Source: Ophiodon elongatus
Taxonomy: Eukaryota; Chordata; Actinopteri; Perciformes; Hexagrammidae
Assembly: GCA_016806645.1 (NCBI GenBank)
Contig: JACSYO010002017.1
Span: 252,501 to 316,500, forward strand
Direction: 5' to 3'
DNA: 64,000 bases
Shown in pieces: positions 37,316-47,714 of this stretch (the first letter of the stretch is position 1; every line of letters begins with the position of its first letter). Both the position numbers and the translations under genes were made by a program. The notes beneath the pieces are model-generated. The model was given only the letters and a program-made list of their open reading frames with translations, ran no database searches and had not been told where the DNA came from.

Positions 37316-40272
37316 ACATGCCCATGTAATTGGATGAGAGGAATCATGTGGAGCTTTGTGCCCTCAGGCGTGGCCGGCCAGCTCGGGCCAAACCCCCGAA
37401 GCCCCACAGTCTGCAGCCGCTCGGCTGCCCTGGAGAGGCTTAAGCCCCCCCCCGCCCCCCCACACCGGTCCATGCTGCACCTTTTGACCGATAGTAGCTG
37501 GCACTTAGCTCGAGATCAGCAACGGTCTGACCCTAGAATCAGGCCTTTCTTAGCCGCCCTTTTTTAGCTGGTAATAAGTAATTGACTTGACTCCAGTACT
37601 GCGGATCCCTCGGCGGGGCCGAGAGCCTGGGAAGGTTACAACACGGCTAAGTGGCCGTAAAGGGAGGCTGGACTTTCTCCCAATGGAAGGACCACGGGGA
37701 AGGCTTTTTAGCGACATAATAAGATGATCATCGTTCGTATTTCCTGCCCCATCAGACCAGATCCCAGCAATGAAGTCCAGAAATGTGGCCCTAGTTGTAA
37801 CAAACGGGATGGGTCCTTTTTTAATTGTTTTTCCCTTTGCGTCCTTCCTGCTAATCCTTTTCACATCCAATCCCGGTGTGGATGCATTGTGTTTACAGAG
37901 AGGGCCCCGCAGAGCGCAAATGTAGCCGAACCACTGAAATTAGCGTTAGCGTCTAGCCAAGTGGTAACTGAGGGGGCCGTTAATTTCACAGCCCTTCATG
38001 TGTCAGCGTTCAGCCCGGAGTCGTGAGTAAATGCGGTGCTTCTCCGAATAAACGGAGCTGGATATTTTTCCCCTGCTCGCTCGCTCGGTTGCGGACCCAC
38101 TGTTTTCTGTCCCGGCGTTTTCATCCGAAGCCGGTGTGCGTGCTCGTCCGTTCATCTGAATATGAAAATGGTATTTTAATGTGCGCATGCATCCGTGAGA
38201 GAGAGAGAGAGAACTTTCCCAAACCGTTCCGCTCACTGCGCCCAGCGTCCGCTCTGCTGGCGGTAACACATTTCCCCACATACCAGTGGCTCTAAATAAG
38301 AATTGTGCTGAGTGTGATTCATTTTTTTAACCCTCCCCCCCCCCAACCCATCCAGGCTTAGTCCAGAAGGTAGACCAGCGCCTACCGGTGGCCAACGAGT
38401 ACCTGCTGCTGTCAGGCGGGGCCAGGGAGGGGGTCTTGGACCTCAACCCTGAGGAACTGGGGGACTACGCCAAAGGGGCCGACTTTGACCTGGACTTCAC
38501 CCTGCTGGTACCGGCCCTCAAGCTCCATGACCGCAACCAGCCCGTCACCCTGGACATGCGGCACTCCCCGCCCTGCCACTCGTGGCTCAGCCTGCGCCTC
38601 TGCGACTCCAACGTCATGTCCCGCTGGAGCATCTGCTGCGAGGAGGAGAACGGATTCCCCACCGAGGAGGACGAGGAGGAAGAGGGAGAAATGAGTAAGT
38701 GGGATGAGAATGATGGCCGTGGCAAGGCAAGAGGGAGCACAGTAAGAACGCCAAAGGAGAAGTTGGTTGATTGGATGCAGTAAGAACAGTAAATGACATT
38801 CTTTGATATGATATTGCAGCATGGCATTGCTTTTGGTAGTAATTTGTATTCAATTTACAATTTAAACCGAGAGGAAAGTATCAAGTTCTTGGAGTGACTC
38901 GGCATTCATCCCTCCCCTCCCCTCAGGTAAAGGCTCCATCCCCTCCCTGGACTCTCCTCATTCTCTGGATGGATGCTACTTCTCTCCCTCCCTGGTGACG
39001 GACTGGTTTTGGGGCGTGGTCAGCGAGGCTGTGGAGGAGCTGAGGCGCTGCCCCCAGAGAGGCATTCCCACCCCGGACCGTCTGGAGAGGAACGGACCCC
39101 TCACCACCATCATCCTCCAGGTACGGATTGCTGAAAAAAAGAAAAAGCAGGAAGACGATGGAACGCTTGTGTCTGAATCGATGAGGGACGTCAGGCTGCT
39201 TAGCGGCCTTCCCTGTGGAGTTTTTCTCGGTAACAAAAACAAAGGTTCTGTTCCCCGTCGTCCCTGCAGGCGGGCTCCAGCCGGGTGCTGTACGACCTGC
39301 TGCCGGTGGTGTCGTTTCGGGGCTGGCCTGCTGTGGCCCAAGGCTGGCTGACCGCCAACCACTTCTGGGACGGTAAAATCACTGAGGAGGAGGCCATATC
39401 TGGCTTCTACCTGCTGCCCTGCTGCTCCCCGCTGGGCGGGCGGCCCGACAGGGAGTGGAGGCTGGCGTTCTCCCGCAGCGAGGTGAGGGGGGATTGTAAA
39501 TGTTGCTTGTATTTTGGTGTCATGTCGGGTGCCACCTTGTACTTTGGTTTAAATCGTCTTCTTTTCGTCCCACTGCCTTTTCTCTACCTCTCAAATCTCC
39601 GCGTTGAGCTTCCCACTGTGATTAATCCTGTTCCTGCTTAATTCACCGGTCCTCTATGTCTCTCGTGACCAGGTCCAGTTGAAGAAGTGCATCCCTTACC
39701 CCATGGCCCAGGCTTTCCAAGCAGCCAGGGCCGTGTTGTCTCGTATCCTGGCCCGTCCTCGAGCGGGCCTCAGCCTCTATCACCTGCGCACCCTCCTCTT
39801 CTGGGCCTGCGATCGACTTCCCGGCGCCTACCTGTCCAGCCCCGACGCCGACACCCCGGGCCGCCTCCTCCTCGGTCTCCTGGACGACCTGGCTCATTGC
39901 ATCCTGGGTAAAAGCTGCCCGAACTACTTCCTGCCCCAGTGCAACATGTTGGAGCACCTCACAGACAGCCAGGCGCTGCTTGTCGCCAGGAAGCTGGCCC
40001 ACGTGCGCTCCGATCCCAGCGAGCACCTGCGGGCGGCTCTGGACCAGGCCCAGCAGGCGGGCCAGCTGAAGAAGGAGCTCACGGCGGGCACCAACGGCCA
40101 CGGCTCCCCCGGGCACCACCCGGCCAACGGCATCATCTCCCCCTCGGAGGACAAGCTGGCGCAGCGGCTGCAGCAGCTGGTGACGGAGAACCCTGGGAAA
40201 TCCATATCCGTCTTCCTCAACCCCGATGATGTCACCAGGCCGCACTTCCGCATTGATGACAAGTTCTACTGA
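27528..40272 (+). CDS. tmem102: Mab-21/cGAS-fold protein of the MB21D2/TMEM102 family (five coding exons, 515 aa)
   Basis: Coding exons are 27528-27729, 38356-38694, 38927-39120, 39270-39482 and 39673-40272, all GT-AG; frames join exactly to 515 codons plus stop. The exon with the start begins at an excellent acceptor (AG at 27516-27517), so a 5' noncoding exon lies upstream. Recognisable blocks are HTAKDFIFNML (57-67), the LLLSGG loop (84-89), DFDLDFTLLVPALKLHDRN (110-128), YDLLPVVSF (253-261), KITEEE, FWACDRLP, NYFLPQCNMLEHL and the C-terminal NPGKSISVF...FRIDDKFY. The acids D110, D112 and D254 align with the metal-binding triad of cGAS-type nucleotidyltransferases; activity is not established. 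A Glu-rich loop lies at 171-179. Similarity is closest to MB21D2, but the five-exon structure and nearness to tmem256 favour its paralogue TMEM102. Despite that name I see no convincing membrane segment. Confidence 0.88.
28099..28140. repeat. (TA)n microsatellite
   Basis: TA array broken by two TTTA steps. Confidence 0.9.
29627..30145. mobile_element. piggyBac-type MITE with TTAA target sites
   Basis: The element is bounded by TTAA at 29627-29630 and 30142-30145. Terminal inverted repeats start TGGGGTAGTTTGG on the left and AGGGATAGTTGG on the right (reverse complement). Longer subterminal inverted repeats lie at 29677-29713 and 30031-30066 and share the words CTCCAG and GGAGAAACAGAC. The 519-bp length, TTAA duplication and absence of a transposase fit a non-autonomous piggyBac-like element. 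It sits in the first coding intron of the Mab-21 family gene. Confidence 0.75.
30270..30324. repeat. (GT)n microsatellite
   Basis: GT array with many CG interruptions. Confidence 0.9.
32394..32481. repeat. (GT)n microsatellite
   Basis: Pure GT array of 88 bp within the first coding intron of the Mab-21 family gene. Confidence 0.95.
33116..33178. repeat. (CA)n microsatellite
   Basis: Pure CA array of about 62 bp. It lies 634 bp from the GT array ending at 32481 and is complementary to it. Confidence 0.95.
33200..33450. promoter_or_regulatory. Candidate intronic enhancer with Otx-type palindrome
   Basis: Unique, complex sequence containing the palindrome GGATTAATCC at 33350-33359. This is two overlapping TAATCC cores of the kind bound by K50 homeodomains (Otx, Crx, Pitx, Gsc). 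TATTAG and CAATTG-like words lie nearby. Motif-based inference only. Confidence 0.3.
35311..35410. repeat. GT-rich microsatellite
   Basis: Degenerate GTGTGG and GTGTGC units with a short palindromic TATATACACG start. Confidence 0.85.
35836..36259. mobile_element. hAT-like MITE (CAGTGGTGG ends)
   Basis: The left end reads CAGTGGTGGTAGAAGTAC. The right end, reverse-complemented, reads CGCTGGTGGAAAAGTGG and then CCAAGTAC. Repeated AAGTAC/GTACTT words fill both ends, as in an abundant fish repeat family with CAGTGGTGG termini. The flanking octamers TTGACTGG and TCGATTGT agree at five of eight positions, which fits an old 8-bp target duplication. Length 424 bp, no coding capacity. The hAT assignment is inferred. 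Confidence 0.65.
37219..37318. repeat. (CA)n microsatellite
   Basis: About 100 bp of CA, pure except for one TA near the right end. Confidence 0.95.
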
Positions 40273-40575
40273 CGCAGAGCGGGCGCCACACCCGAGGGTC
40301 GGGGGACTGGAACGCGAACGCGCTCCCACCGGGTCTCCATTCTAAGGCTGACGAACTGCAACGAAGCCTTGCTGCTTGACTGACTCTTTTTAAACCAAAA
40401 ACACAACATGTCCTACTACTGAGAAATCGCGCACATGTCGCACAACAGACGTGATGTCACCGGGCTGTTGCCACGGAGACGGCCCTCCTCTAACGAGCTG
40501 GCCTTAATGAGACTTATCAGCTTGAGTCGTTTGAAATGCGTCCAGTGGAGCTCAGCACAGAGAGAGAAAGAGAGA

Positions 40576-40621
40576 GTGTGTGTGTGCGCGCGCGCGTGTG
40601 TGTGTTTGTGTGTGTGTGTAT
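40576..40621. repeat. (GT)n/(GC)n microsatellite
   Basis: GT array with a central GCGCGCGC run, a Z-DNA-prone alternating purine-pyrimidine tract, 300 bp after the stop codon. Confidence 0.9.
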
Positions 40622-40931
40622 ACGCCTAAGGGTTTTAACATTTTACATACCTTTCTAAAGACAGAGAGAGAAAAGCTCCTTGATTGCTGCATTTCTCTCC
40701 TTTTATTTGCGATCAGAGTGAGATGGCTGACGGAGGGAAAAGGAGGTGTGGCTGATGTAACTGAATGTAACGTCGTGAGGAGAACTGCCGAGTCTTTGAA
40801 CAAAGAGTCTCTTTCCTCTGTCAACTACATTTTAGCCCTCTTGTTTTTTTACACCCACGCCTCGATTTATGGCATCTTTTTTTTCATTTTTTTTTTTCAT
40901 TTAAAACAAATCTTTCTCAGGTATTCATAAT

Positions 40932-40962
<31 letters not shown>

Positions 40963-41462
40963 AATGTATATGATTCCTTTTCAGGTCTTAAACTAGATTT
41001 CGATGCCGCTTACATTTCATTGGGTAATGGAATGTCCCAAAGAGCTGCGTTTGAGTGGTTTTGATTAAGAGAAACCGAGGTCTTGCACCTCTCTCCAAAC
41101 ATCTAATTGTTTTGCAGCTCGATGAATCTACCGAGTTTATGGTCTGAATGTTGATCGGACTTTTCTCCTTCTGAAGGCCTGGTCGCACCGGCGTTTCAAA
41201 CGGGCAAAATTCCTGCTGAAAAAAAAACCCCAATAGATTTCTCTGAATGTACTCGGCGCTGTACGTGGACGCTGACGTTTGAGGGGAAGCGATTGGCTCG
41301 TTGGCTGTGTTGCTCCACCCCATTTTATTTAACCTCCTCTGTTAGAGTTTAAACACCATGGAAAGGAGTGAACGGTACGAACAAGTCTCTTAAAAATACA
41401 GTTTTGTGGTCGAGCTAAGGAAATTTGCTCGCTGACAATTGGCATCAGTTTCTTCAACGGAG

Positions 41463-41505
41463 TAGTAATAATAATAATAGTAGTAGTAGTAGTAGTAATA
41501 ATAAC

Positions 41506-41537
<32 letters not shown>

Positions 41538-41559
41538 TAATAATAATAATAATAATAGT
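41463..41559. repeat. (AAT)n/(AGT)n microsatellite
   Basis: Triplet array of AAT with AGT and AAC variants, almost 100 bp. Confidence 0.95.
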
Positions 41560-42254
41560 TGTTCCAAACTTCTGACCAACCAAAAATGCCAAACATCCTC
41601 TGATTCCACCTTCACAATGAGGACGATTTGATGATTCTCTTCATCGTATATGAGCGTGATTTGAATACATTCTGGTAAAACAAGTTTTACAGACAAAATG
41701 CTGAATGTTTTGCGAGCGGGTTAATTTGGCTGTGCTACTCTCTGGCGTGACCAGGCCTCGAAAAAAAAAAAAGGCTGAAAAAAAGGGTGGTGGTGTTATA
41801 TAAATATATCTATATACATGATACGATGTATGTCCTGTAATGTACGAAGATGTGCGATTTGTTGCTCTATTTGAGAAATTCTTGAAGCTTCTTTTAAAGT
41901 TTTTGAGTTTTCTTTTCCTACCTGAGCAGACGTTTGTGTTTGGGGTGTTTTTAAGAAGCCCTTCATGAGAAATGTAGAAGGTGTAAGCTGTTTGGAGACG
42001 TGAGGAATCGTATTTTGCCCGTAAGAACAAAAACAAAAAGACGTAATGGCTTCAGAGACGGGACCTCTCCGATGTGTCCGCGGCTAAGTCGAGGTACTTA
42101 ACTGTCAACGTCCCACAGAGGGCCCGGCGCGTCTCGTTGTCTGTTCACTGTTTGGTGAGTCTCTCGTTCGACTTCCTTTTTTCGGAGGCTGGTTTTGACT
42201 TGAGTGATTTCCATAATTGTCCCGTCTCCTCTGCTTGGTTGGTCTTTTTTAATG

Positions 42255-42375
<121 letters not shown>

Positions 42376-43829
42376 GAGAGACGAAGCGCGCAGCAGGACG
42401 CAGAGACAAGCGCCCAGATGCTGCCCATTTTCATTTTTACCCCCAGCGGGTGCGAGTTAGTCGCCAGGCCCTATCGTCGCTCACCAGACGGGAGTCATCC
42501 ACAGGGGGGGGGGGCCCTTCTCTGGTCCTTTTGAAGAGGGAAGATGGGCCTTGCGGGGCCTGGACAGCTGCCTCTTTCTGTTGCTGTCTTTCTCTGCCTA
42601 TTTTCAGTTTTTTTTTCTTTTTATATATATATATATATATATATGCTGCTTTCTGTCATTCTCCCACTCTCTTACATTTCCTCTCACTCTCATGGCTCCA
42701 ATGTTGTTCCCTCCTCCCTCCTCCCTCCTCTCTCCTCCCTCCTCTCTCCTCCCTCCTAGCAGCCACACTTCCCCTTAGAGGGTTGGCGTCTTTCTTCCCT
42801 TATAGTTCTGGAGCTCCAGAGTAACAAAAAGCTCCTGAAACCCGGTGATCCTCCAGCCTTATGTGGACTCTGTGCACTGATTGGACGAGGAGCCGGGCAG
42901 TCGGTAAACGCTGCAGTGCAACCAGACGGGCGGCGAGGCTCTCCCGTCCCCTGCCACTGGTTTGGTGGGTCTGAACACTATCTGCAAACAATCTGACGGG
43001 TTTTACCAAAACTAAGATGCTGCTCCCCATGCTGGTGGGGGTCTGAAACACTACGAAGCACATGATTGGTTACAGTTTGCCTAAATATAAAGGTGGTGGT
43101 GGTTAAACATGGTGATTTTATAGCTGCTGGTGAATTGTTTTTCCTTCAGAAAGGTGTCTGGATATTTCTTACAACATCTGTGCTTACTACTAAATGATTC
43201 GTTATATTTTCTTTGTTACAGCATCTGTCTGTACTGGTGATGGTGTGTGTGTGTGGTTGTGTGACTTGAACCTGAGGAAAACCAAAGTGTGTGGTTGAGG
43301 TTGTTGCAGAATGTACGAGCGGGTTGTGTGTGTGATCAGCTGCCGGGTGTCGGTTTGTGTTTCTCAGCACTTTTTCTAGTCGGGCTCAAAAGTCAAGTTG
43401 TACAGGTTCCAAATAGTCCCGAAGGAAGTCCCGGCATTTCTTCATCGGGGAACACAAGTTGACGTGAAGGCGCGTCCTCGTTGCCTCTGTAATGTTTGAC
43501 AGCGTGTTGGTGTGTCAGCCGTTTGTCTCACTTTTTGTTTTGAACGGGTCTCGTTCCTGATCACAAGACCCCGGTGGTAACAATCAATGTTTGTTTCCCT
43601 GAGGCGTGCACATGAATCCAAATTCCGTATTTCACGACCGCGTCGGTTTTGCTAGACGTGCCACCGAGCCCCCCGTGTAAAGGCCTGCTCTGATTCTGAG
43701 GAGAATCTGCTCTGCGGGGGGGTTGTACGGTGCCCCCCCCCCCCTCCACCTCCATTTATAATCATCACCGGTTTCTTGTGTGTGCCGAAACTTCTGCTGA
43801 TTCCGTTTACGATTCAGTCAGCCTCTGTG

Positions 43830-43835
43830 AATAAA
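43830..43835 (+). terminator. Alternative poly(A) signal AATAAA
   Basis: Canonical hexamer 3.56 kb after the stop codon. The downstream sequence is less GT-rich than at the distal site. Confidence 0.3.
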
Positions 43836-44038
43836 TAACTGACTAAATCCGATGAATGTATCAACCGTATCTCATCTGCTCCCCGCTTGAGGACACCTCA
43901 AATCTAATTTCTCACCGTTATCGGGGCCGATGTACTCCGGTCTGCTCAAGTGCTGCGATAAGAATCCCTACTGAATCACGCCAGTTTGAGAAATTGAATT
44001 TCATATCTCTGTTATTACTTGACTTCTTTCTCAATCAA

Positions 44039-44072
<34 letters not shown>

Positions 44073-44170
44073 TGCTAATTATTTCCTCTGTATCATGATA
44101 ATCATGACTGATTTTCTGTATTTATGACTGTTGTTTTCTGGGGGTTTCTATTGATCAAGCTTTAGCATGA

Positions 44171-44176
44171 AATAAA
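44171..44176 (+). terminator. Probable distal poly(A) signal AATAAA
   Basis: Canonical hexamer followed within 30 bases by GTGTGG, TGTGTTC and GTGATGTGTGT, a strong GU-rich downstream element. Confidence 0.5.
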
Positions 44177-44330
44177 TCACTGCATTTCGAATCACACTGT
44201 GTGGAAATGTGTTCATTGTCAGTGATGTGTGTTTCTAATAGTGGAGGGGATCATTAAGAGGAGGCTGCTTGTCCTCTTGGTAGACCGGGTCGACAGTTTC
44301 AGCTCATCTGAGCTGCAACACGCGTCAAGT

Positions 44331-44344
44331 CCAACAGAGGGCGC
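44331..44344 (+). promoter_or_regulatory. CTCF-like site (CCAACAGAGGGCGC)
   Basis: Thirteen of 14 positions match the vertebrate CTCF core CCASYAGRKGGCRS. It lies just beyond the inferred end of the Mab-21 family gene and points right. Confidence 0.4.
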
Positions 44345-44623
44345 TCTAAGACAGTGTTTGGACAGAGCGCTTCACGAGGAAGTATTTCACACGATTGTAC
44401 TTCGTATAACCGTAGTGAAACTCTACATTTAGAATCTGGACTATTGGACCGTCGAGCAGAATTAAAGATGGTCTTAGTTACCGTGGGCGGAGACCGGTGT
44501 CTCTTTGGGAAGGTCAGGGTCAGAAGTCCACTTCCTGCTGAAGAGTCTGGACGATGCATCGCATGATGCTCTCTGTGACTTCCTTTAGTCTTGGGCTCCT
44601 CTACGCTGTAGCATTTACTCCCA

Positions 44624-44626
<3 letters not shown>

Positions 44627-44660
<34 letters not shown>
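44627..44660. repeat. (TA)n microsatellite
   Basis: Pure TA array of about 34 bp. Confidence 0.9.
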
Positions 44661-44661
<1 letters not shown>

Positions 44662-44699
44662 TACAGGACACCGTACATCATTACTATGTTATTTAGGTA

Positions 44700-45400
44700 G
44701 CTGACATTACACATGACACATTTAGGAGCTCAGCTCGGGGCGAGGATCGTTGATGTCGTCTGTCCCTCAGAGAACATTCAACTTTCTTTCTTTTTTTTCA
44801 TTTTAAAGCGGAAAAGTCGTTCTTTGAAGGACCTTGAATGATACTGCACATTGCAACAATTAAAATAAAAATGTCTGTCATAAACTGGTTTAAAAAAAAA
44901 AAGCTGTGCATATTGCCGAGGACACATCTGGTTGTGTCTCCAGGCGGTGCCTGACATTTGGATATATTTTGCCATTGTCATCAGTTATGTGATGATGGCG
45001 CAGATGTTTTTGGGGCAAACATACATCATATCATATTTCATAATTATTTTTTTTCATAATACCACAAAACCACAGGCACGCACTGACAGCAGCAATCTGT
45101 TGATGTCTTTTAAGCAGATTATGAAGCGAGGAATCCGTCTGGATTGTGTGAGGTACAGATGTGAGCGTCCACGCTGTGACCTCGGGAGAGAGGACACATT
45201 AAATATGAGTCCGGCCTCCTGTTAGCCTCGGTTTGATACACCGGTCTGTATTTTTCTCGTTTCTGACTGTTCATCTTTTGTTTTAAGGTATTTTTGTTCT
45301 GCCTTCTGCAGATGCATATAGGCAGGATTTAGCTGAGCTTTCTGATGGATGCAAACTGAAACACCTCAGCAAATATTGGATTTGATGCAGACTTTCATAT
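44700..45400. other. Intergenic, no gene seen
   Basis: AT-rich unique sequence. A 97-codon open frame at 44932-45225 lacks family similarity and splice context and is probably chance. Confidence 0.45.
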
Positions 45401-45409
45401 CCTCCTGGG

Positions 45410-45900
45410 GATGAAGGAGGTCCCTTTAAAGAGGCCATAATCCATGTTTTTTTTTAAAAAACATCTGCAGCTCCTCTCTGCTTAATGGAGATTCACAGTG
45501 AGTTCCGGCTCATTGCTGAGCTGTCGTGGCCCACAACACTTTTATTTTTGGGGTTTTGGCCCTTTTCGCGAGCTGTTTTCAATGGAGAAGCTCTAAAACC
45601 CATCTGTTCGGTAGCAAGCAGCAGACAGACTGGGGAACATGGCGGAGCGTTTAGCGTTTAGACATTTCCGTCTGTTGCGGGTCGAGTCCAAAAACGAGAG
45701 AGAGAACGTCCAACTCTTTTCCATATCGCCTCAAAAGCTGATGATGTGTTTTTGTTTTTCACCGCTGCCCCCAAGTGGCCAAAACCAAAAATGAGTACCG
45801 GATTGACTTCTGATTTGATTTATGAACCAACACCGGCCTGAGTAGCCTCAGCTAGCATGGCGGTCGACTCTTTTTTTCATAGTCGCATGTTTTAAACTGT
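45410..45900. mobile_element. Probable fish interspersed repeat
   Basis: Phrases such as AACATGGCGGAGCGTTTAG and GAGTCCAAAAACGAGAGAGA resemble a repeat I have seen in many percomorph genomes. A CTCF-like core in the CCCCCAAGTGGCC context is also common in these repeats. Ends and class were not determined. Confidence 0.35.
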
Positions 45901-46073
45901 TTCCCACTAAACTCAGCTTGACTCAGTCCAGCTGCACAGTTTCAGTTTTACGAAATAAACAGCTCCTCTTCTCATGAACAGAAGTGTAGACCTTCGACTA
46001 AGAGAAGGTATTCATGCTTTAATTGGAAAACAATCATCTAAAAATAAATACAAAAGAAACATACATTTGAACA

Positions 46074-47566
46074 TGTGTCCCCATCCTCCATGTTAAATGT
46101 GTCTCCATCCTCCATGTTAAATGTGTCTCCATCCTCCATGTTAAATGTCTCCATCCTCCATGTTAAATGTGTCTCCATCCTCCATGTTAAATGTGTCTCC
46201 ATCCTCCATGTTAAATGTGTCTCCATCCTCCATGTTAAATGTCTCCATCCTACATGTTAAATGTGTCTTGTCTCCATCCTCCATGTTAAATGTCTCCATC
46301 CTCCATGTTAAATGTGTCTCCATCCTCCATGTTAAATGTGTCTCCATCCTCCATGTTAAATGTGTCTCCATCCTCCATGTTAAATGTGTCTCCATCCTCC
46401 ATGTTAAATGTGTCTCCATCCTCCATGTTAAATGTCTCCATCCTCCATGTTAAATGTGTCTCCATCCTCCATGTTAAATGTCTCCATCCTCCATGTTAAA
46501 TGTGTCTCCATCCTACATGTTAAATGTGTCTCCATCCTCCATGTTAAATGTGTCTCCATCCTACATGTTAAATGTGTCTCCATCCTCCATGTTAAATGTC
46601 TCCATCCTCCATGTTAAATGTGTCTCCATCCTCCATGTTAAATGTGTCTCCATCCTCCATGTTAAATGTGTCTCCATCCTCCATGTTAAATGTGTCTCCA
46701 TCCTACATGTTAAATGTGTCTCCATCCTACATGTTAAATGTCTCCATCCTCCAATGTTAAATGTGTCTCCATCCTACATGTTAAATATGTTCCATCCTAC
46801 ATGTTGTCTCCATCCTACATGTTAAATGTCTCCATCCCCATGTTAAATGTGTTCCATCCTCCATGTTAAATGTGTCTCCATCCTACATGTTAAATGTGTC
46901 TCCATCCTACATGTTAAATGTTCTCATCCTACATGTTAAATGTCTCCATCCTCCATGTTAAATGTGTCTCCATCCTCCATGTTAAAGTCTCATCCTCCAT
47001 GTAAATGTGTCTCCATCCTACATGTTAATGTCTCCATCCTCCATGTTAAATGTGCTCCATCCCATGTTAGAGCTGTCCATCCTCCATGTTAAATGTGTCT
47101 CCATCCTCCATGTTAAATGTCTCCATCCTCCATGTTAAATGTGTCTCCATCCTACATGTTAAATGTGTCTCCATCCTACATGTTAAATGTGTCTCCATCC
47201 TACATGTTAAATGTGTCTCCATCCTCCATGTTAAATGTCTCCATCCTCCATGTTAAATGTCTCCATCCTCCATGTTAAATGTGTCTCCATCCTACATGTT
47301 AAATGTGTCTCCATCCTCCATGTTAAATGTGTCTCCATCCTCCATGTTAAATGTCTCCATCCTCCATGTTAAATGTGTCTCCATCCTACATGTTAAATGT
47401 GTCTCCATCCTACATGTTAAATGTGTCTCCATCCTACATGTTAAATGTGTCTCCATCCTCCATGTTAAATGTCTCCATCCTCCATGTTAAATGTCTCCAT
47501 CCTCCATGTTAAATGTGTCTCCATCCTACATGTTAAATGTGTCTCCATCCTCCATGTTAAATGTGT
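46074..47566 (+). repeat. 22/24-bp minisatellite (CTCCATCCTCCATGTTAAATGTGT)
   Basis: Roughly 60 tandem units over 1.5 kb. Units are 24 bp, or 22 bp when one TG is missing; CTACATG replaces CTCCATG in many copies. The 24-bp form keeps frame and gives the octapeptide SPSSMLNV, while each 22-bp unit shifts the frame, so no long frame survives. Copies at 46760-47075 are the most decayed. The sequence is an array and not a gene. Confidence 0.95.
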
Positions 47567-47647
47567 CCACATCGGTGTGTCTCTCGCCAGTAATTGTGAC
47601 CAAATCTCTCTCGTAAATAGGCCACTGTAACCTCAGCCCTCGGGCAG

Positions 47648-47649
<2 letters not shown>

Positions 47650-47712
<63 letters not shown>
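47650..47712. repeat. (GT)n microsatellite
   Basis: Pure GT array of 63 bp, 84 bp after the minisatellite. Confidence 0.95.

Positions 47713-47714
<2 letters not shown>

Larger units (their letters stand above)
27730..38355 (+). other. First coding intron of the Mab-21 family gene
   Basis: A 10.6-kb intron between residues 67 and 69 (phase 1). It contains TA and GT/CA microsatellites, two MITEs, C tracts at 28329 and 28743, a CTCF-like site at 29057-29070 and enhancer-like stretches. No nested gene was recognised. Most of the other introns of this gene are only 150-230 bp. Confidence 0.8.

Noticed and set aside
44932..45225. 97-codon frame with a hydrophobic N-terminus
   Set aside because: AT-rich chance frame with no family match or exon boundaries.
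46074..47490. SPSSMLNV repeat protein
   Set aside because: The frame is broken by every 22-bp unit, no start context or splice signal is seen, and the sequence is a plain minisatellite.
46074..47566. CRISPR-like array
   Set aside because: Units are directly adjacent without unique spacers, and the DNA is vertebrate.
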